From Sorex araneus (taxonomy: Eukaryota > Chordata > Mammalia > Eulipotyphla > Soricidae), in NCBI RefSeq assembly GCF_027595985.1, contig NC_073308.1, positions 14,538,511 to 14,602,510 on the forward strand: a stretch of DNA of 64,000 nt, read 5' to 3'. Shown one piece after another: positions 1 to 13,269 of this stretch (the stretch's first letter is position 1; each line of letters begins with the position of its first letter). A program made the translations under genes and the position numbers. Below the pieces are notes generated by a model. That model was not told the origin of the DNA, did no database searches, and was given only the letters and a program-made list of their open reading frames with translations.

Positions 1-1589
1 TTGTTTTCTGGTATGCAGTCATCAGGCACAATCATCAGGCCAAGTCCCTAAGCAGGGCATCTGCTACCTAAACCAGACAATTCTTGTTAAGTTATCAAAC
101 CTCCTTAACTGTGAGGGATAAAGGCAGCAAGTTTATGCAACACAACCCAACACGCACCGTTATTCTGCTCCCAAACACCATAGCAGGCAGTCTGATTATC
201 CGATTAGGGGCGTCGGGTGGGGGAGTTCCAAAGAAATAAGACAATTTTGCCTGGGTTCAACGATTCCAGTCCCTTTCGCTTTAGTCATGGTGGATTTGAA
301 ATGATAATAATGACCCATTTAACAAAGCTGGCAGTAATTTCTAACACCATCTAATGAGCCAACTGTGTTGATGCTTCCAGAACTCTCTGCAAGTGCCACA
401 CTGGCTCATGGAACAGAATCAAGAGCAAATGTCTTCTGCTGAGAGCTCTGAGCCTCCCTGAGTCCAGGACCATTCTCCTCCATTTCTTCACACTGATTAT
501 TTGCTGAACAGATGAAATGACTTGTCCTCTAGACTCCGCTCCCCTCTCCCTCCACCCCCTCAGTTTCCCTAGATCTGGGACTTCATCAGCCCCCAGTCCA
601 GCCCCCAAGTGGGGAGTGGCGTCCAGGCTGTTAAATGTTGTATGATGGGAACGGCATTTTCAGACAAGTACCTTTTAGCCTTCCCTGCAAGGTGACACAC
701 GTGTCCGTGCCTCCCTCTGTATTGGCATTGGGCACATTCTGTCTTCATCTCTCCTCTGCACCTACAACGCCCCGCTCACCCACAAAGCCACTCCCAGAAC
801 TTCTGAGTTCTTAGGGTTCACCCAAGACAGCTCCATTTCAGGGTAGTCCTTGAGTTTCCTACAAAGAAGGGTCCTCTGAGACCCTCAGGCTTAAAGGCCA
901 ACCTGAACATTAGCCAGCAGCTCCCTGCTAGACCTTCCCGACAGCTAGCGAGGGGACTTCATCCTGTCCCCATCCATTCTCGAGTTTGGGGCTCAGGGAG
1001 ATGAAGAGCTGGAGACTCAGCAGGGGCAGGGGAAGTGAGCCGCCGTCCTGCCCTCACCAGGAAGCGTCTTACTAGAACTTCTCATCTGGCAGGCTTTGTT
1101 ATTATTCTTTGCAAGTTGTACACAGATAAGTTACACTTCAGAGGGTTGAATGAAGAAGCACCTGACAACTCCCCACAGTGTGTTGACACTCTCCACACTT
1201 GTGTTCTGATTACTACCAGGGCCAGCCAGTGCCGGGTGTTCACCCCCCATGGAATCTCCTTGACTGCGAGGAAGGATAATGGCGTGGGGAGGGAAAAATG
1301 GAGCAGAGGGGCGAGGCAGGAGAGCCTCAGAGAGGGGCACAGGAGGGAGGAGGAGAGTGGGGCTGTGCAAACAGACAACTTGAGTCTAGAGAAGTGAATG
1401 AGGAGCCACCGACATGAGCAACATCAACAAGTTTCAAGTCTCTAGTACCTACGACCCTAAGTGCATGGTGAGATTCGTGGGGTTAATCTAAGTGCTGTCT
1501 GTGGCCTGCAGAGTCCAACAGAGCTTTTCTGCACCAGTGAAGGGCAGCGCTGTTAGTATGTCCATTCTCTGTGTGGGGTCAGGAAGATG

Positions 1590-1745
1590 GGATACTCCCT
1601 GGGATTGCTCTGGGCTTACTCCCAGCTGAACGCATGTTCAGAAGTCGCTCCAGTGGGGCTCAGGCCGCCCTGTGCAGTGCGAGATTGAACCAGGGTCAGC
1701 CTCATGCAAGGCAAGAGCCGTAGCCACTTGCTCTCTTCAGCCCCA
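1590..1745 (-). repeat. Degenerate SOR-type SINE
   Basis: Recognisable remains of the reverse-oriented shrew SINE: 'attgaaccagggtcagcc', then 'atgcaaggcaagagcc', ending in a 'cttcagcccc' terminus. Strongly diverged, with no target-site duplication visible, so an old insertion. Confidence 0.55.
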
Positions 1746-4700
1746 GCTTGTCACTGCACTAACGAGTGGTGTGTTTGACTTGGGGGTCCATGGCTCCCAG
1801 ACCCAGCAGTCAATATCAGCCAAAAGTCCTGCTCAGCGCTGCTGGGTTTTACTCACTGCTGTGTACCTGAGTCTCTCTGGGTGTCCGAGGCACTGTCACC
1901 CACTGTCCACTCTCCTCCCCGACTCTGGTGGTCGCCCACCCTACTTCTCCTTGGGTGGGCAGCGCGGGAGCTGGTGAGCCCAGGGTTTGGGTGCTGTGGG
2001 GCGGCCCACTGCAGGGTACAGACCTCGCGGTCCTCCCGACCACACACGACCAGGTAGCTCAGATGGCGCTCCTGGCTCCTCACGGCCAGCCAGCAAGGGC
2101 CTCTTGTCTCTCAGCTCTGCCCACGACTGCCGGCACCAGTAGGGCAATCCCAGCAGCGCCCTGTCCGAGTCCAGCTGAAGCACAGTTGAGTGGGTTCCCT
2201 TGGCTGTGGCCACTGCACTGGGCTGCCCGGCACTGGCCCTGTCTCCAGTGAGGCGCCTCTGACCTGCCCTGTCCCCGAAAGCAGGGAGCTTTCGTCTCTG
2301 GGGCACAAGGACCAGCGACAGGAGAGGGACCCTAGAGACGGTTGTCTGAGTGGGTAGAGAATCGTTATGTCGGCTGGGAGGGTGTGACGGGGCCTTCACA
2401 GGCTGCCCCGCTGTGTGGTTCTGCTTCCCATTCTGCCCTCACAACCTTGACGCTGGGGCTCTCCCACGTGTCTGTCTCCGTGATCCATCACAGTCCTGAG
2501 GGGGCTGAACTGGGGAGGGAAAGGGGCTGTGGGCAGCCGGGCCCCGGGATCAGCTCAGGCAGCCCTGCTGGCAGACTCTAGGAGTGCCCCAGTTGTTGAG
2601 ACCCCCGCCCCCCAGCCCTGAACTGAGAAGACGGGGAACCCCTGAAGCTCAGGGTGAAAGGCCTGAGTGGCGAGAATACAAGCCGCATGCAGCCTGGCCT
2701 CAGTACACAGGTCTGCTTCCTGGACTGGTCTTCCCGGCCAGCAGGCCTGCCCCGGCTCCCTGCCCGCCACCCGCCTCCACCTTTATTCTCCGAAGCTTTG
2801 CAGGTCCGCATTCTGGCCCTGTGACCTCACCGTCCAGATATCCATGAATCAGAGAGGTTTCTAAGAACTGTGTTTTCAATTGTTGACTTTATAACAATCA
2901 GAGTGTGCTGTAATTACCAAGCTGACGTTTGCAGAACCTAAATAGAACAAGCGCTGATTGTGTGGGCGTTCATCACTCTGGTGATAAAGGAGAAAACAGA
3001 CGGTGACTCAGGTCCAGCCGGCTTTCGTTTTCAGTTTGTGTTTCTCTGCATCTGCATGTCGGGGCAGGTGCTGGCGGGATGCAGCGGGAGGGCTGGGAGT
3101 GAAAGCAGTGGCTCCGCTGGCTTCTTCCCGGGAAGGAGGACCTGGCCTGCCCAATATGGACAATGTGCCATGACCATACTTGTGGCCATGGACTCGTGGC
3201 CGACCCTGGGCCGCGAAGTCTTCAGAAGAACGTGTAAAGTGACAACACTGATCTGCATGAGAACCCCTCTCGCTTCCCTCTGCTATGTCTGTTTCCCCCG
3301 CGTGCATGTTTTCAGCAGGAAACCCTGGTCTGTCCCTGGAAAACACTGGGAGTAGCCCCTGAGCACTGCCAGGTTGGACCCCAAACCTAGGATTGACAAA
3401 CTAATCATATAAGTTAGCTAGTGAGCCCTATGCTGTGTCCTGGGCCTCAGCAGTGAGTCCTGTCTCGGCCCACTCGGCGAGCTCCTGGGACACTGCTGTA
3501 GCCACCAGGAGTCAAGTCAGGCAAGGATGCGGTTTTCCAGGCGGGGCATCCAGGACACATGGCACCTCCTTGGTGATTTTTTTTCTGGGAGAGTTGGCAG
3601 CTCCCTGGCTGTACTCTGGTGGCTCAAGCCAACAGTATGTGCTTGAGTCCAGCTGTGCTGGATGCCACCAGGACCAGCCCTGATGTGCTCAGGGGCCCAC
3701 CGGGACTGGATCAAAGCCAGTGCCTGTTCCAGATTTCGGTCCCAGCCCATCCTCAGAGACTGCTGTGAAGGGACAGACAGGAAGAGAAAGGCCCTTCACA
3801 TGTACCATCCCAGGCAGGCGGTGGTGGAACACTTGCCCTAGGTTTGAACCCTGGACCCAGGATGCAGGGGTGAGGGACAGGAACCATTCATTCCTCACTG
3901 CCACTGACCCTCATGAAACCCAGGAACCATGAGGACTTTGGAAGGAGACAAAGCAGGAGGGCCATGATAAGTGGCTCTGAACCCTGCACGACGAGCTGAG
4001 CCATGTCCACGAGACTGCAGCACGCACTGGAGAACCGCACCCCTGTGTGTCAGGGCACCGAGACAGCAGTGTCCCAGGCAGTGGCTTCCATGGGGCTGCT
4101 GCTCCCCTGAGCCCTCTCAGTGGGGCTCCTGCCCCCAACCACCCCCTTACTGATCACATTCTTTGATTAACACAGAAGGCCCCTGACCTTCAGCAGAGTG
4201 CCAAGGTCATTTTGTTGTCATTCCGGGCTTCACTCTCACTCCCCCTCAGTTCTCTTGCCGCAGGACCCTCGGCTCTTCTGTCTCATGAATGTTAATCACA
4301 CAGGTTCCGTGGATGCTTTGAGTCTGCCCAGAACTCTTTTGTCCCCCATGCCCCACCTGTTTTATTCCTTCCTGCACCCCATCTCTCAGCCCCGGCCTCT
4401 GGGAGAAGTGCTGGACGCACGCTCTGAAGCCAGGGTTTGCTTGGGTGGGATTTTAGGCAGAGACCTCTCCTACCTCAGCTCTTCAGCGGCGCGCCTCTGA
4501 AAGGCACGGGGTGATGGTGGCCTTCAGCTTCGTTTTCTACCTTTCATCTTTCTGTAAGTAACATGCACCCTATAGAAGGTCTGAGAAATTCAAACATAGA
4601 AAGGAGAAGGAACCCCCATCCCTATTTCTACCCACTAGAACAAAACACTCTTCATAGTTTATGGCAGTTTTGGGATTTTTAAAAAATTTGTGTATTTTCT

Positions 4701-5044
4701 TGTTCACGGTTTTTGTGCTTTTTCACGAGTCTATTTGGAGGCCCCCAAATGTTGCTCAGAGCTCTGGGTCCACCCCCAGCCATCTTCAGGCAACTGGAGC
4801 CTGAGGACTGGGTGTCGGCCCAGGGTGCCAGGGCTGCCAGGGTACCCACAGGTGCTCACAGATCTCAGGGACTGGGTAGCTCAGGGATGGAGCCAGACCA
4901 GCTGGGCTGGTGTGAGCCGTGGGCTGGGACCCCTGGGATCTGCTTCTCTGCAGCGTCAGACATTGAAACAAGAGCCTCACACATGGTGAGATCTACAGGA
5001 TAGTTTTCTACAAGAGTTTTAAAAGTTAATTGGGAGGAAGCCCC

Positions 5045-5232
5045 CAAGCAGTGCTTATGGGGGGCCCTTCCTGCTGACACTGGACTGGCTATATGGGAAG
5101 AAGGTTCAGAGCTTTGGTAAGGGGGTGCTTACCAGGATCCCACCAGGATCACAGCCTGTGACATTTGAGGGGATCACCTGGTACTGGGGATCAAAGTTGG
5201 GACCTCCCCCATGAGCTATCTCCTGGGCCCTG
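5045..5232 (-). repeat. Degenerate SOR-type SINE
   Basis: Very diverged reverse copy, recognised by 'ggtactggggatcaaag' followed by a 'gagctatctcctgggccc' terminus at the position of the SINE head. Confidence 0.4.
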
Positions 5233-5599
5233 TCAGAGGTAAATTTTTAAGAGCACTGCTAGGTTCCTGGCAAGATTGAATGACAAGCGCAGAGGCTCCC
5301 CAGATAGCTCCCACCCCCACCTGTGCACCCCTATTCCCAGCACCCTCAGACGAAAGTGGCTCTTGCTTAGGGAAACACTCCCATTCCCCCTGCACCCTCT
5401 CAGCCCTTGAAGGTTCTCTTCTCCTAAGTGTTGAGGGATGCTCCAGCATCTGTTCAGGCCCCAGTTTATTCAGCCACCGAAGGGCCTGGTGGGTGCTTCC
5501 GAGTTTTGGTGATTATAAATTAAGTTACGTGTAAGGGTGGGGAAACATAAGTTCCCAGGTCCTTAGGATATGTGATGCCAGGGAGCATGTTTATTTTGG

Positions 5600-5762
5600 T
5601 CTTGGATTTGGGGCCACATATGACGGTGCTCAGGGGTAATTTCTGCTCTGCACTCAGGGGTCACTCCTGGCAGGCTCGGGGCCATATGGGGTGCTGGGGA
5701 TGGAAGCTGGTCATCCACAGGTAGGACAAGAACCCTCCCCACTGCACTGTCCTGCCTCATGC
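5600..5762 (-). repeat. Degenerate SOR-type SINE
   Basis: Reverse-oriented copy with 'ggggccacatatgacggtgc', 'ctctgcactcaggggtcac' and 'ggccatatggggtgctgg' in the canonical order. Older than the copies in the L1 cluster. Confidence 0.65.
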
Positions 5763-6454
5763 CTAGTCTCACTGCAGTCGTGACTAGCATCTCCTGAGGA
5801 TGGATGATGCGGTGACTTATCCTTAACAACCTTCCTTGATGCCTTCCTTGATGACCCTGACGTGTGGCAGGGCCTCAGCCTCCCCATAGTCAGTTCCTTG
5901 TCTGCCTTTGCCCTTCGGGGCCCTGGCCCCCAGCAGCCATCCTCCTGATGAACACAGGATGGAGCCCAGACAACTTACTCCCCTCACTGGGACCTGATGT
6001 GGAAGGGGCTTACAGGGGTTTTTGGGATTCTCAGTGTCCACCCTCACCCCCCCACACACTGCTGACCTGCAGCTGCCTCATCTTCTCCACAATCTGCACA
6101 TCTGGTGACCAGCCCCCTGCCTCCTACGGGAGCTCCTGTTCCTCCCCTGCCCCTCCACAGAAACCGCTCAGCCTCTGGCACAGCTCACAGCCTGTCAGCA
6201 TCGTGGGCGAGCCCACACCCCCCAACTCCAGCTCTTCAGTATTAGGTGTGAAAGTTAGTGTCCACACTAGCCGTGAGCAACTGCAGGTGGGCACAGCAGG
6301 GCATGTGGACACTGTGTCATCTGTGTTAGGCACGATCTGTCCAGGGCAAGCTGCGGTGGCTCTTGCGGCATGGACTAGTCGGCTGCTGTCGAGCACCCCT
6401 GGGGCACAGGCGGCTCCGGGTCAGGCACTGCTGCTGCCTGTGTTCACGTTTGAG

Positions 6455-6575
6455 CCATACTCGATGCTCAGGAATCACTCCTGGTGGTGCTGGGGGCGCC
6501 GTATGGAAGCTGAGATGGAGCCCGGTGAGCCTGTGCAAGGCGAGTGCCCTCCCCACTGCGCTCTGGCACTGCCCC
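6455..6575 (-). repeat. Degenerate SOR-type SINE
   Basis: Partial reverse copy: 'gatgctcaggaatcactcc', then 'ctggtggtgctgggggc', then 'gtgcaaggcgagtgccctc'. The poly(T) end and the last bases of the head are eroded. Confidence 0.55.
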
Positions 6576-7024
6576 TGGACACTGCTTTTTGCATGGTCAC
6601 TTCCCCCCAAACAAGCTGTCAAGTGTTCTGGGTCATGAGCTGATGCCTGATGTAGCCCTAAGGTTGGAACTGATTAGGGTCACGCTAGAATTGACTGAGG
6701 GGTTGCTGTGACTCACGCTGCCATCCGTCACTTCAGTTTCAAGTACAAATTCATCATCAGATGACTTCAGTTCATCATATTTCAGGAAACCAAAGAAAAG
6801 TCCAAAAAGCCCTGCTCACTTTACTCGGTCAATAGTCAGTCATGTTTGTGGTTAGAGCACGTTCTGGGATAATGGCACATTTGGCAGACGACAGAATATC
6901 ACGGGAGTGTGTCGGGGTGACCTGGAGTCTTTCAAGGCACAGCCTGCTGGACTTTAGGAGTAGTTTTCTGAGAAGGTGAGTCTAGAAGGTTCCATGTATT
7001 TGACAAGATTTGGGCAAGGCAGGG

Positions 7025-7208
7025 GTGTTTGCCTGCCTGCCTTCCTCCCTTCCTTCATCTCTTTCTCCTTGCTTTTTTCTTTCCCTTTCCTTTTCTTCCT
7101 CTTTCTTCCTCCTTCTGTCCCTCCTGCTCTTCCTCCCTCCCTTCCTCCCTTCCTCTATCCCTCCCTCCCTCCCTCCCTCCCTCCCTCCCTCCCTCCTTTT
7201 CTTTCTTT
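7025..7208. repeat. Pyrimidine-rich (CCTT)n/(CCCT)n tract
   Basis: Nearly pure C/T on the plus strand, passing from mixed CCTT/CTTT into a (CCCT)n run at about 7157-7196. It abuts the poly(T) end of the next SINE and probably grew from SINE tails. Confidence 0.9.
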
Positions 7209-7378
7209 CTTTTTTTTTTGGGTCACACCCGGCAATGCACAGGGGTTACTCCTGGCTCATACATTCAGGAATTACTCCTGGCGGTGCTCAGGGGACCATA
7301 TGGGATGCTGGGAATCGAACCCGGGTCGGCCGCGTGCAAGCCAAACGCCCTACCCGCTGTGCTATTGCTCCAGCCCCT
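7209..7378 (-). repeat. SOR-type SINE
   Basis: Well-preserved reverse-oriented tRNA-derived SINE. It has a poly(T) start, 'gggtcacacccggcaatgc', the B-box complement 'gaatcgaacccgggtcgg', and the 'ctattgctccagcccc' terminus. Confidence 0.93.
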
Positions 7379-7402
7379 TTCTTTCTTTCTTTCTTTCTTT
7401 CT
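7379..7402. repeat. (CTTT)n microsatellite between two SINEs
   Basis: Short CTTT run leading into the poly(T) tail of the next SINE, which was probably inserted into the growing tetranucleotide tract. Confidence 0.85.
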
Positions 7403-7572
7403 TTTTTTTTTTTTTTGGTCACACCCGGCGATGCACAGGGGTTACTCCTGGCTCTGCACTCAGGAATCACTCCTGGCGGTGCTCGGGGGACCATATGGGA
7501 TGCTGGGGATCGAACCCAGGTCGTCCGCGTGCAAGGCAAACGCCCTACCCGCTGTGCTATCGCTCCAGCCCC
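7403..7572 (-). repeat. SOR-type SINE
   Basis: Second well-preserved reverse SINE, close in sequence to its neighbour at 7209-7378. It differs at a few diagnostic bases in the promoter complement ('gggatcgaacccaggtcgtc'). Confidence 0.93.
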
Positions 7573-7988
<416 letters not shown>

Positions 7989-8122
7989 CCCACCCTCATC
8001 TGTGCTCAGGGCTCATTCCTGGCTCTGTGCTCAGGGAGCACTCCTGGTGGTGCTCAGGGGACCATGTGAATGTCAAAGGATGAATCTGGGTCAGCCTTCA
8101 CTCTGTGCTATCTCAGGCCCTG
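7989..8122 (-). repeat. Degenerate SOR-type SINE
   Basis: Old reverse copy: 'ctggctctgtgctcagggag', 'ctcctggtggtgctcagggg', and a worn 'ctgtgctatctcaggccc' terminus. Confidence 0.65.
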
Positions 8123-8534
8123 AGGTGGGGAAGGGGTGTCCACTTTCAAAAGAGGGTTTGGCTGAGCAATGACAAGCATCTCTAAGACATGGGGACTGAC
8201 AGTTGACCAAAGTTTCCAGGCAGTGGGACCTGTGTCTTGCTGTCCTGTGCTCCCAGTGCCTAGGGCTTCTGCGTGCACGAGCCATGAGTACAGGGGCTAA
8301 ACCCTGCACAGGTCCTGCCCCATGGAGCTTGGTCCCTTGCACGGCTCCTGCCTTGTGTTGGCCGTTGGAAACAAACTGCTGTGAAATCCGGCATCACGCA
8401 AGGGTGACTCTGGAGTGGGGGCTATGTGGCGGCAGTCTGAGGTGGGCGAAGTGGCTACTGAAAGCCCCCCCCAAGCCTGGAAGCACTGTTTTCTAGCCAC
8501 CCTCAGTTTGGGGGGTGGCAATACGCAGCAGGCT

Positions 8535-8669
8535 CAGAGTTGACTCTGGCGCTGCACTCAGGAATCACTCCTGGAGGGGCTCCAGGAACCCTGTGTGGTT
8601 CTAGGGACTGAACCATGTCAGTGAAGTGCAAGGCAAGTGCATTTATCCCTGAACCATCTCTGGCCCCAG
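8535..8669 (-). repeat. Degenerate SOR-type SINE
   Basis: Old reverse copy: 'gctgcactcaggaatcactc', 'agggactgaaccatgtcag', 'gtgcaaggcaagtgc', ending 'catctctggcccc'. Confidence 0.65.
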
Positions 8670-8858
8670 GGGATGTTATCTTCATATGATAGGTGAGACA
8701 AAGGCACACACCGGGCCCCCCCCCACTGTGCCTCGTATGACACTCGAGGGAAAAAGTGAGACTCTTCTCAGGAGCACTGGAAGTGGCATGTGCTTCCAGC
8801 AGCGGCCCAAGGTTTTCCCATTTCCTTTATGGTCTAGGTGAGTAAGCCCATGTTCCCA

Positions 8859-9044
8859 TGTTTTTTGTTTTTTTTTTTTTGCTTTTTGGGTCATACCCGG
8901 CGATGCACAGGGGTTACTCCTGGCTCTGCACTCAGGAATTACCCCTGACGGTGCTCAGGGGACCATATGGGATGCTGGGAATTGAACCTGGGTCAACCAC
9001 GTGCAAGGCAAACGCCCTACCTGCTGTGCTATTGCTCTAGCCCC
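8859..9044 (-). repeat. SOR-type SINE with target-site duplication
   Basis: Young reverse SINE with a poly(T) start and an 'agcccc' end. A target-site duplication 'taagcccatgttc' lies at about 8843 and again at about 9046. Confidence 0.93.
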
Positions 9045-9057
9045 ATAAGCCCATGTT

Positions 9058-9243
9058 CTTCTTTTTTTTCTTTTTTTTTTGGGGGGGGGTCACACCCGGC
9101 AATGCACAGGGCTTAGTCCTGGCTCTGCACTCAGGAATTACCCCTGACGGTGCTCAGGGGATCATATGGGATGCTGGGAATCGAACCCGGGTCGGCCGCG
9201 TGCAAGGCAATCGCCCTACCCGCTGTGCTATTGCTCCAGCCCC
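9058..9243 (-). repeat. SOR-type SINE with target-site duplication
   Basis: Second young reverse SINE, inserted into the right-hand target copy of the previous one. Its flanks are 'aagcccatgttctt' on the left and 'aagctcatgttctt' at 9244-9257, with one mismatch. Confidence 0.93.
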
Positions 9244-9259
9244 AAGCTCATGTTCTTGA

Positions 9260-11560
9260 ACCATTTATGCACATGCTACATCTCACCCATAACAAAGAGC
9301 ATGCTTTGGAGAAGGGAGAAATCCGTGGTACAAAAGACCACATCCCAGTCAGAGTGAGACGCAAAATAGCAGCTTTCAAAACTGTCCCCCAAATTTCACA
9401 AACCCACAACTCCACAAATCCACACGTGAGATCAAATACAGGAAAGCAGAGAAGCAAATCTGTGAGGCTGTGGCTCTGGGGGTTCTTCTTCCTCTTTTCA
9501 TGTTCCCCATGTCCACTATAATTTTAAAAATGATGCTGACCCCATCGCACCCCCAAGGAACCCATCAAAGTCAGACTCTTCCCAGGATGCCCTCAAACCC
9601 TGTCTCTATGTCAGGCTGATCCAGCCCAGTTAGATTTCCCAGACTGGAACAGCCGTGATGGGGCTGGCGCCCCGACTGGCCAGCGGGGAAACTCCCGCGC
9701 AATGCCAGGCAACACAGGGTGCCGGTATGTGCAAGGGGGAAGACACTGGCCTGGGGTCAAGGTGGGGAATCTGCACACAAGATCCCTGAAACTGTAAGGG
9801 TGCCTGCACACCCCCTCTCTAGCCAGATGTTGGACAGACAGACAGACACCACTGGAACACAGGCTCTGGAAATCCAGGTGGCCTCTGTTTCTCAGCTCCA
9901 GTCTTCAGGAAACCAGCATGGACTCTATGCCTTTAGGACTTCCCAGCTGTTACCCCAGACCCAGCTGAATAGCCACCCTGAATCTCCGTCCAGTCCTGCG
10001 TAGGGTCCTGGCACCACAGGCAAAACCAGATGATCAGCTGCCAGCCCCCTTGCTCTGGGCAGCCAATGCATTGCTCTGAAGACGGGGCCAGTGGGGGGTG
10101 CTGGGTGAGCATGCGGGCTCTGTATGGAAGTGTGTTCCTGGGGAAGCTCGGCTTCGACCCCAACACTGGGCATTGATTGCAGAGAAAGTCGGGCTCTGGG
10201 GAGATGTGGACCCCCTAGACAGAGTCCCCCTGTTGTAACTAGGAGGAAACGGAAACGCTGGTCCAAAGCCTGATTCCCCCGAAGAGGAGAGCCCAGTCTG
10301 CGCCCTGCGCCTTCTCAGGTGGTACCAGTTCTCTGGAGAGGACCATGTCTGGGTGATGCACAGAATCCCCACACTCTCAGGGCTTTGGGGAGCCGAGGAG
10401 AGGCGCCCGGCCTCCTGCACTCCGTTTCAGAGGTGCAGAAGTGGGCTGAGCTGCTGCCAGGGGCTTGTGGGTATAGTGCGTTTTGTTTGTTTGCTTTGTC
10501 TTGGTGGGGAGGCTGCTCCCAGCTAGGGGTTTGTGGGGGTGCTGGAGGGTCCGCCCCCGCAGCAGGAGCTGGGAATCAGGCCAGGGCTTTCACATGCAAA
10601 GCAAGCGCATAGCCAGCCCTGACTTGCATTCCTAAAAGTCTGGGGGAGCAAATGCAACCTTTGGGAGTATGAAGATAGAAGGGTCCTGGGCTGAGAAGGA
10701 AAACTCCCGGAGAAACTGCCCAAATCCTTAAATTTATTTATTTATTTTTGGCTCCCTGCAATGTTTTGATGTTTAGGTTTGGTTGCCACGAGTGGGCTGT
10801 TGGTAGCTGTCTGGTTCTCTACCCTCCTCTTTCTACTGTTCTCCTTCCCTGAGTACACGCTGCAACAAGCACTTTCCAATCCTTATCTTGCCCAGGGAAA
10901 CCTGCCGGACTGATCTGAAGGGAGATCCCTGGGGCTCTGGCAGGTACCTTCGGTAATGCTCCAACCTCTGCTTCTCAGCCCCCCAAACCCCAACCAGGTG
11001 GCAGTGGGGACTCCCACCTGTCCTTGAGCACCCCCCCCCAGCACAGAGCTGGTTCATTGGGCATAAGTGCATTCGCCAACCTCAGGGTGCCCCAAGGTCC
11101 CAGAACCTTGGCCCCGACCACAACCACCCTTCTGCCGCCCGTTCCTTTCTGCCTGCAAATTCACCAGCAATTCTAAGTGCTGGGGGCGGGGACATATGTT
11201 TTCCTTGGTTGAGTTTCATTCACCAGGGGTGGCTTCGCTCTTCACCGAAGCTTATCCCCCTGAGGGGAGAAAGGGAGTGCTTGGCTGAGCAACCAAGAGG
11301 CTTAACCCGGAGATTCGAACCCTAGAATGAGCCGCAGGACACCAGGTGTCTGAGCGGAAGGTGTGCACCGTGAGTTGAAAGAAAATCCCTCTGAGGACTT
11401 TTCGATCTCTCCTTGGCAAATTCTCTTGTATCTTTTGGGGGAAGACGGGGTTTGTCTATCCCTGCACTCAGGTTCAGGTGAAGACTGGACGGGTACGATC
11501 CGAGGCAGAGCTCCTATGCAAACCCGTGGAAGACTCCTGCGGCATAACAGAAACGGGGGA
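9260..11560. other. Intergenic, upstream of the ATF3 CpG island
   Basis: No gene recognised. Contains a short GACA run near 9836-9850, one old SINE (listed separately) and a TTTA run near 10735-10748. Confidence 0.55.
10465..10620 (-). repeat. Degenerate SOR-type SINE
   Basis: Very worn reverse copy, seen from 'ctgggaatcaggccagggc' and 'catgcaaagcaagcgcatag'. Confidence 0.4.
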
Positions 11561-13261
11561 GAAGCCCGAGGTCCGCACCTTTGCGTCTCCTCGATTGGGG
11601 CGCGGCGGACAGGACCATCAGCAGAAGACGCCGGCTCACGTCAGTGCACAAAAGCCCGCCTTCAGCTCTTGCGCCCGACGGGCTGCGCAGACACGCCCCA
11701 AGTTCACCTGACCGCGCGGAGCCGCCCGACGGGGGTGCGGAGTGCGGGGCGGGTCTGAGGGTGTGAGCGTGGGAGGGGGGGAAAGGGTGGGGCCGGAGGA
11801 GCCGTTACCAGGTCGAAAAGCAAAATATAAACAAGCAACCGGCTTCCTGCGCGCCCAGGCTGCGGGGGCCTCCGAGGCTCCAAGGGCCCGCGCAGAGCGC
11901 GGGGTCGCTGCCCACCCGGGGGCTTCCTCCCGCGTCCCCCGGTGCCTGCCCTCACTCTGGCGAGACGCGGGGGACGGGCTGCTCCGGACTAGGCAGGCAC
12001 CTGGGGCGAGAATTACTCGGGGTGTGGGCCAGCAGCTCCGGAGATGAGCAGGCATGAGTTGTGTGTGTTCGAGTGGGGGTCCAGTCTGAGACAACATGAG
12101 GAAAAAGCCTGGTCCAGGCCCGAAGGGCCAACGTGACCTTCGACACGCCCCTGGGGGGTAAGTGGAAGCAGGTGTCCCGCCGGGTTTGCACTCCCACACC
12201 CTCCGGTCACTCCCAGGCAGGATCCAAACGCCTTATCTTCTCCTTGGGGATTTGGGAAAATCCCCGGTTCGGCCTAAATCCAGACTCCCCACGGGCCGCG
12301 GGATCGTATCAGGAATTCGTTTTTTGAAAAGATCAAATCCAGTTCGCCTGAAGTCTGGGCCGGAGGGGCCCGACTTTTCCCATCACCTCAAAGTCTACCG
12401 TGGGACCGCGGTGCGGCTGCGGTCCGTGCGCTCCCGCCCCGAGCGGGGGTCCGATCCAGACGCACCGGCTCTGCGCGCAGAAACGCACGGGGACCCAGAG
12501 GAAGGGTTTTCCCTGCAAACGCCCGCGAGGGAGGAGAGTCCCGCTCCGACCCGGTTCAGGGACCTCAGCCCCATGCCTCTCTCCCTGGTCCCGGCGTTCA
12601 CCCGCCCGTCTGTGAGGAGGACAGAGCGCCCGCGCCGATCTGCTGCCACGGGCGGACGCGGGGCGGGAGCTTGGGACTCTGGGCGCGAGGGTGGGGCTGG
12701 CAGATCGGGGTCGCGAGGGCAGGGGCGCGTGGAGCGCGCGGGCGCTACGCAGCTCCCCGGATTCTGCGGCGGATCCTCGCGGGCCCGCGCACGGGTAACG
12801 GTGCGCGGCTCATCACAGAGGCCCGGCCCGCTCGCGGACTGGAGAGGGAGGCTTGGGGCGTGGGGTGGGGGTGTTTTCCTGAAGCGCCACGAATGACCAC
12901 GCACTTTAGAGAAAGGTCGTGCCCGTTTCCAGCCTCACCTAGTCTGGGCCGCGGCCAGGACCCGCCCCTCCATCGCCGGAGCGGAGGGGGACGGATACCG
13001 GCGCGGTGCAGTCATGCGGCTGGCTTGGGCACCATTGGCTCATGCCTGGGGCACGCGGCCCCGGGAAGCACATCTGGCGGCCGGCCCGGGAGGCTCCAGG
13101 CCTGATATGGAGCGAGAGGGCGGGCGGGTGTGTGCCGGAGCGTGCGGAGCCGGCTCCGCCCCGACTTGCATCACCACTGCCCCCGCCTCCCCTAGCCGTC
13201 CCCCGCCCCCCCCACTGGCCCGCCGTGTTGGGCTGGTTCTGGGGAGAAGCTATTAATAGCA

Positions 13262-13269
13262 TGACGTCA
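13262..13269 (+). promoter_or_regulatory. ATF3: CRE/ATF site in ATF3 promoter
   Basis: A perfect palindromic TGACGTCA about 90 bp upstream of the likely start site. Mammalian ATF3 promoters carry an ATF/CRE element here, through which ATF3 represses itself and CREB/ATF proteins act. As I remember it the human site deviates by one base (TTACGTCA); if so, the shrew site is closer to consensus. Confidence 0.85.

Larger units (their letters stand above)
1..7020. other. Non-coding region upstream of ATF3
   Basis: No gene was recognised here. Open frames are short and show no family resemblance, and no spliced gene could be assembled by eye. The stretch holds several very old, strongly diverged SINE remnants; the clearest ones are listed separately, and weaker ones can be sensed around 3590-3730 and 4740-4970. 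Around 4540-4680 there is A-rich sequence resembling an ancient L1 tail, but it is too diverged to assign. An AT-rich, low-CpG block at 2860-3010 looks unlike its GC-richer surroundings and might be a conserved non-coding element; this cannot be tested from one sequence. Confidence 0.6.
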
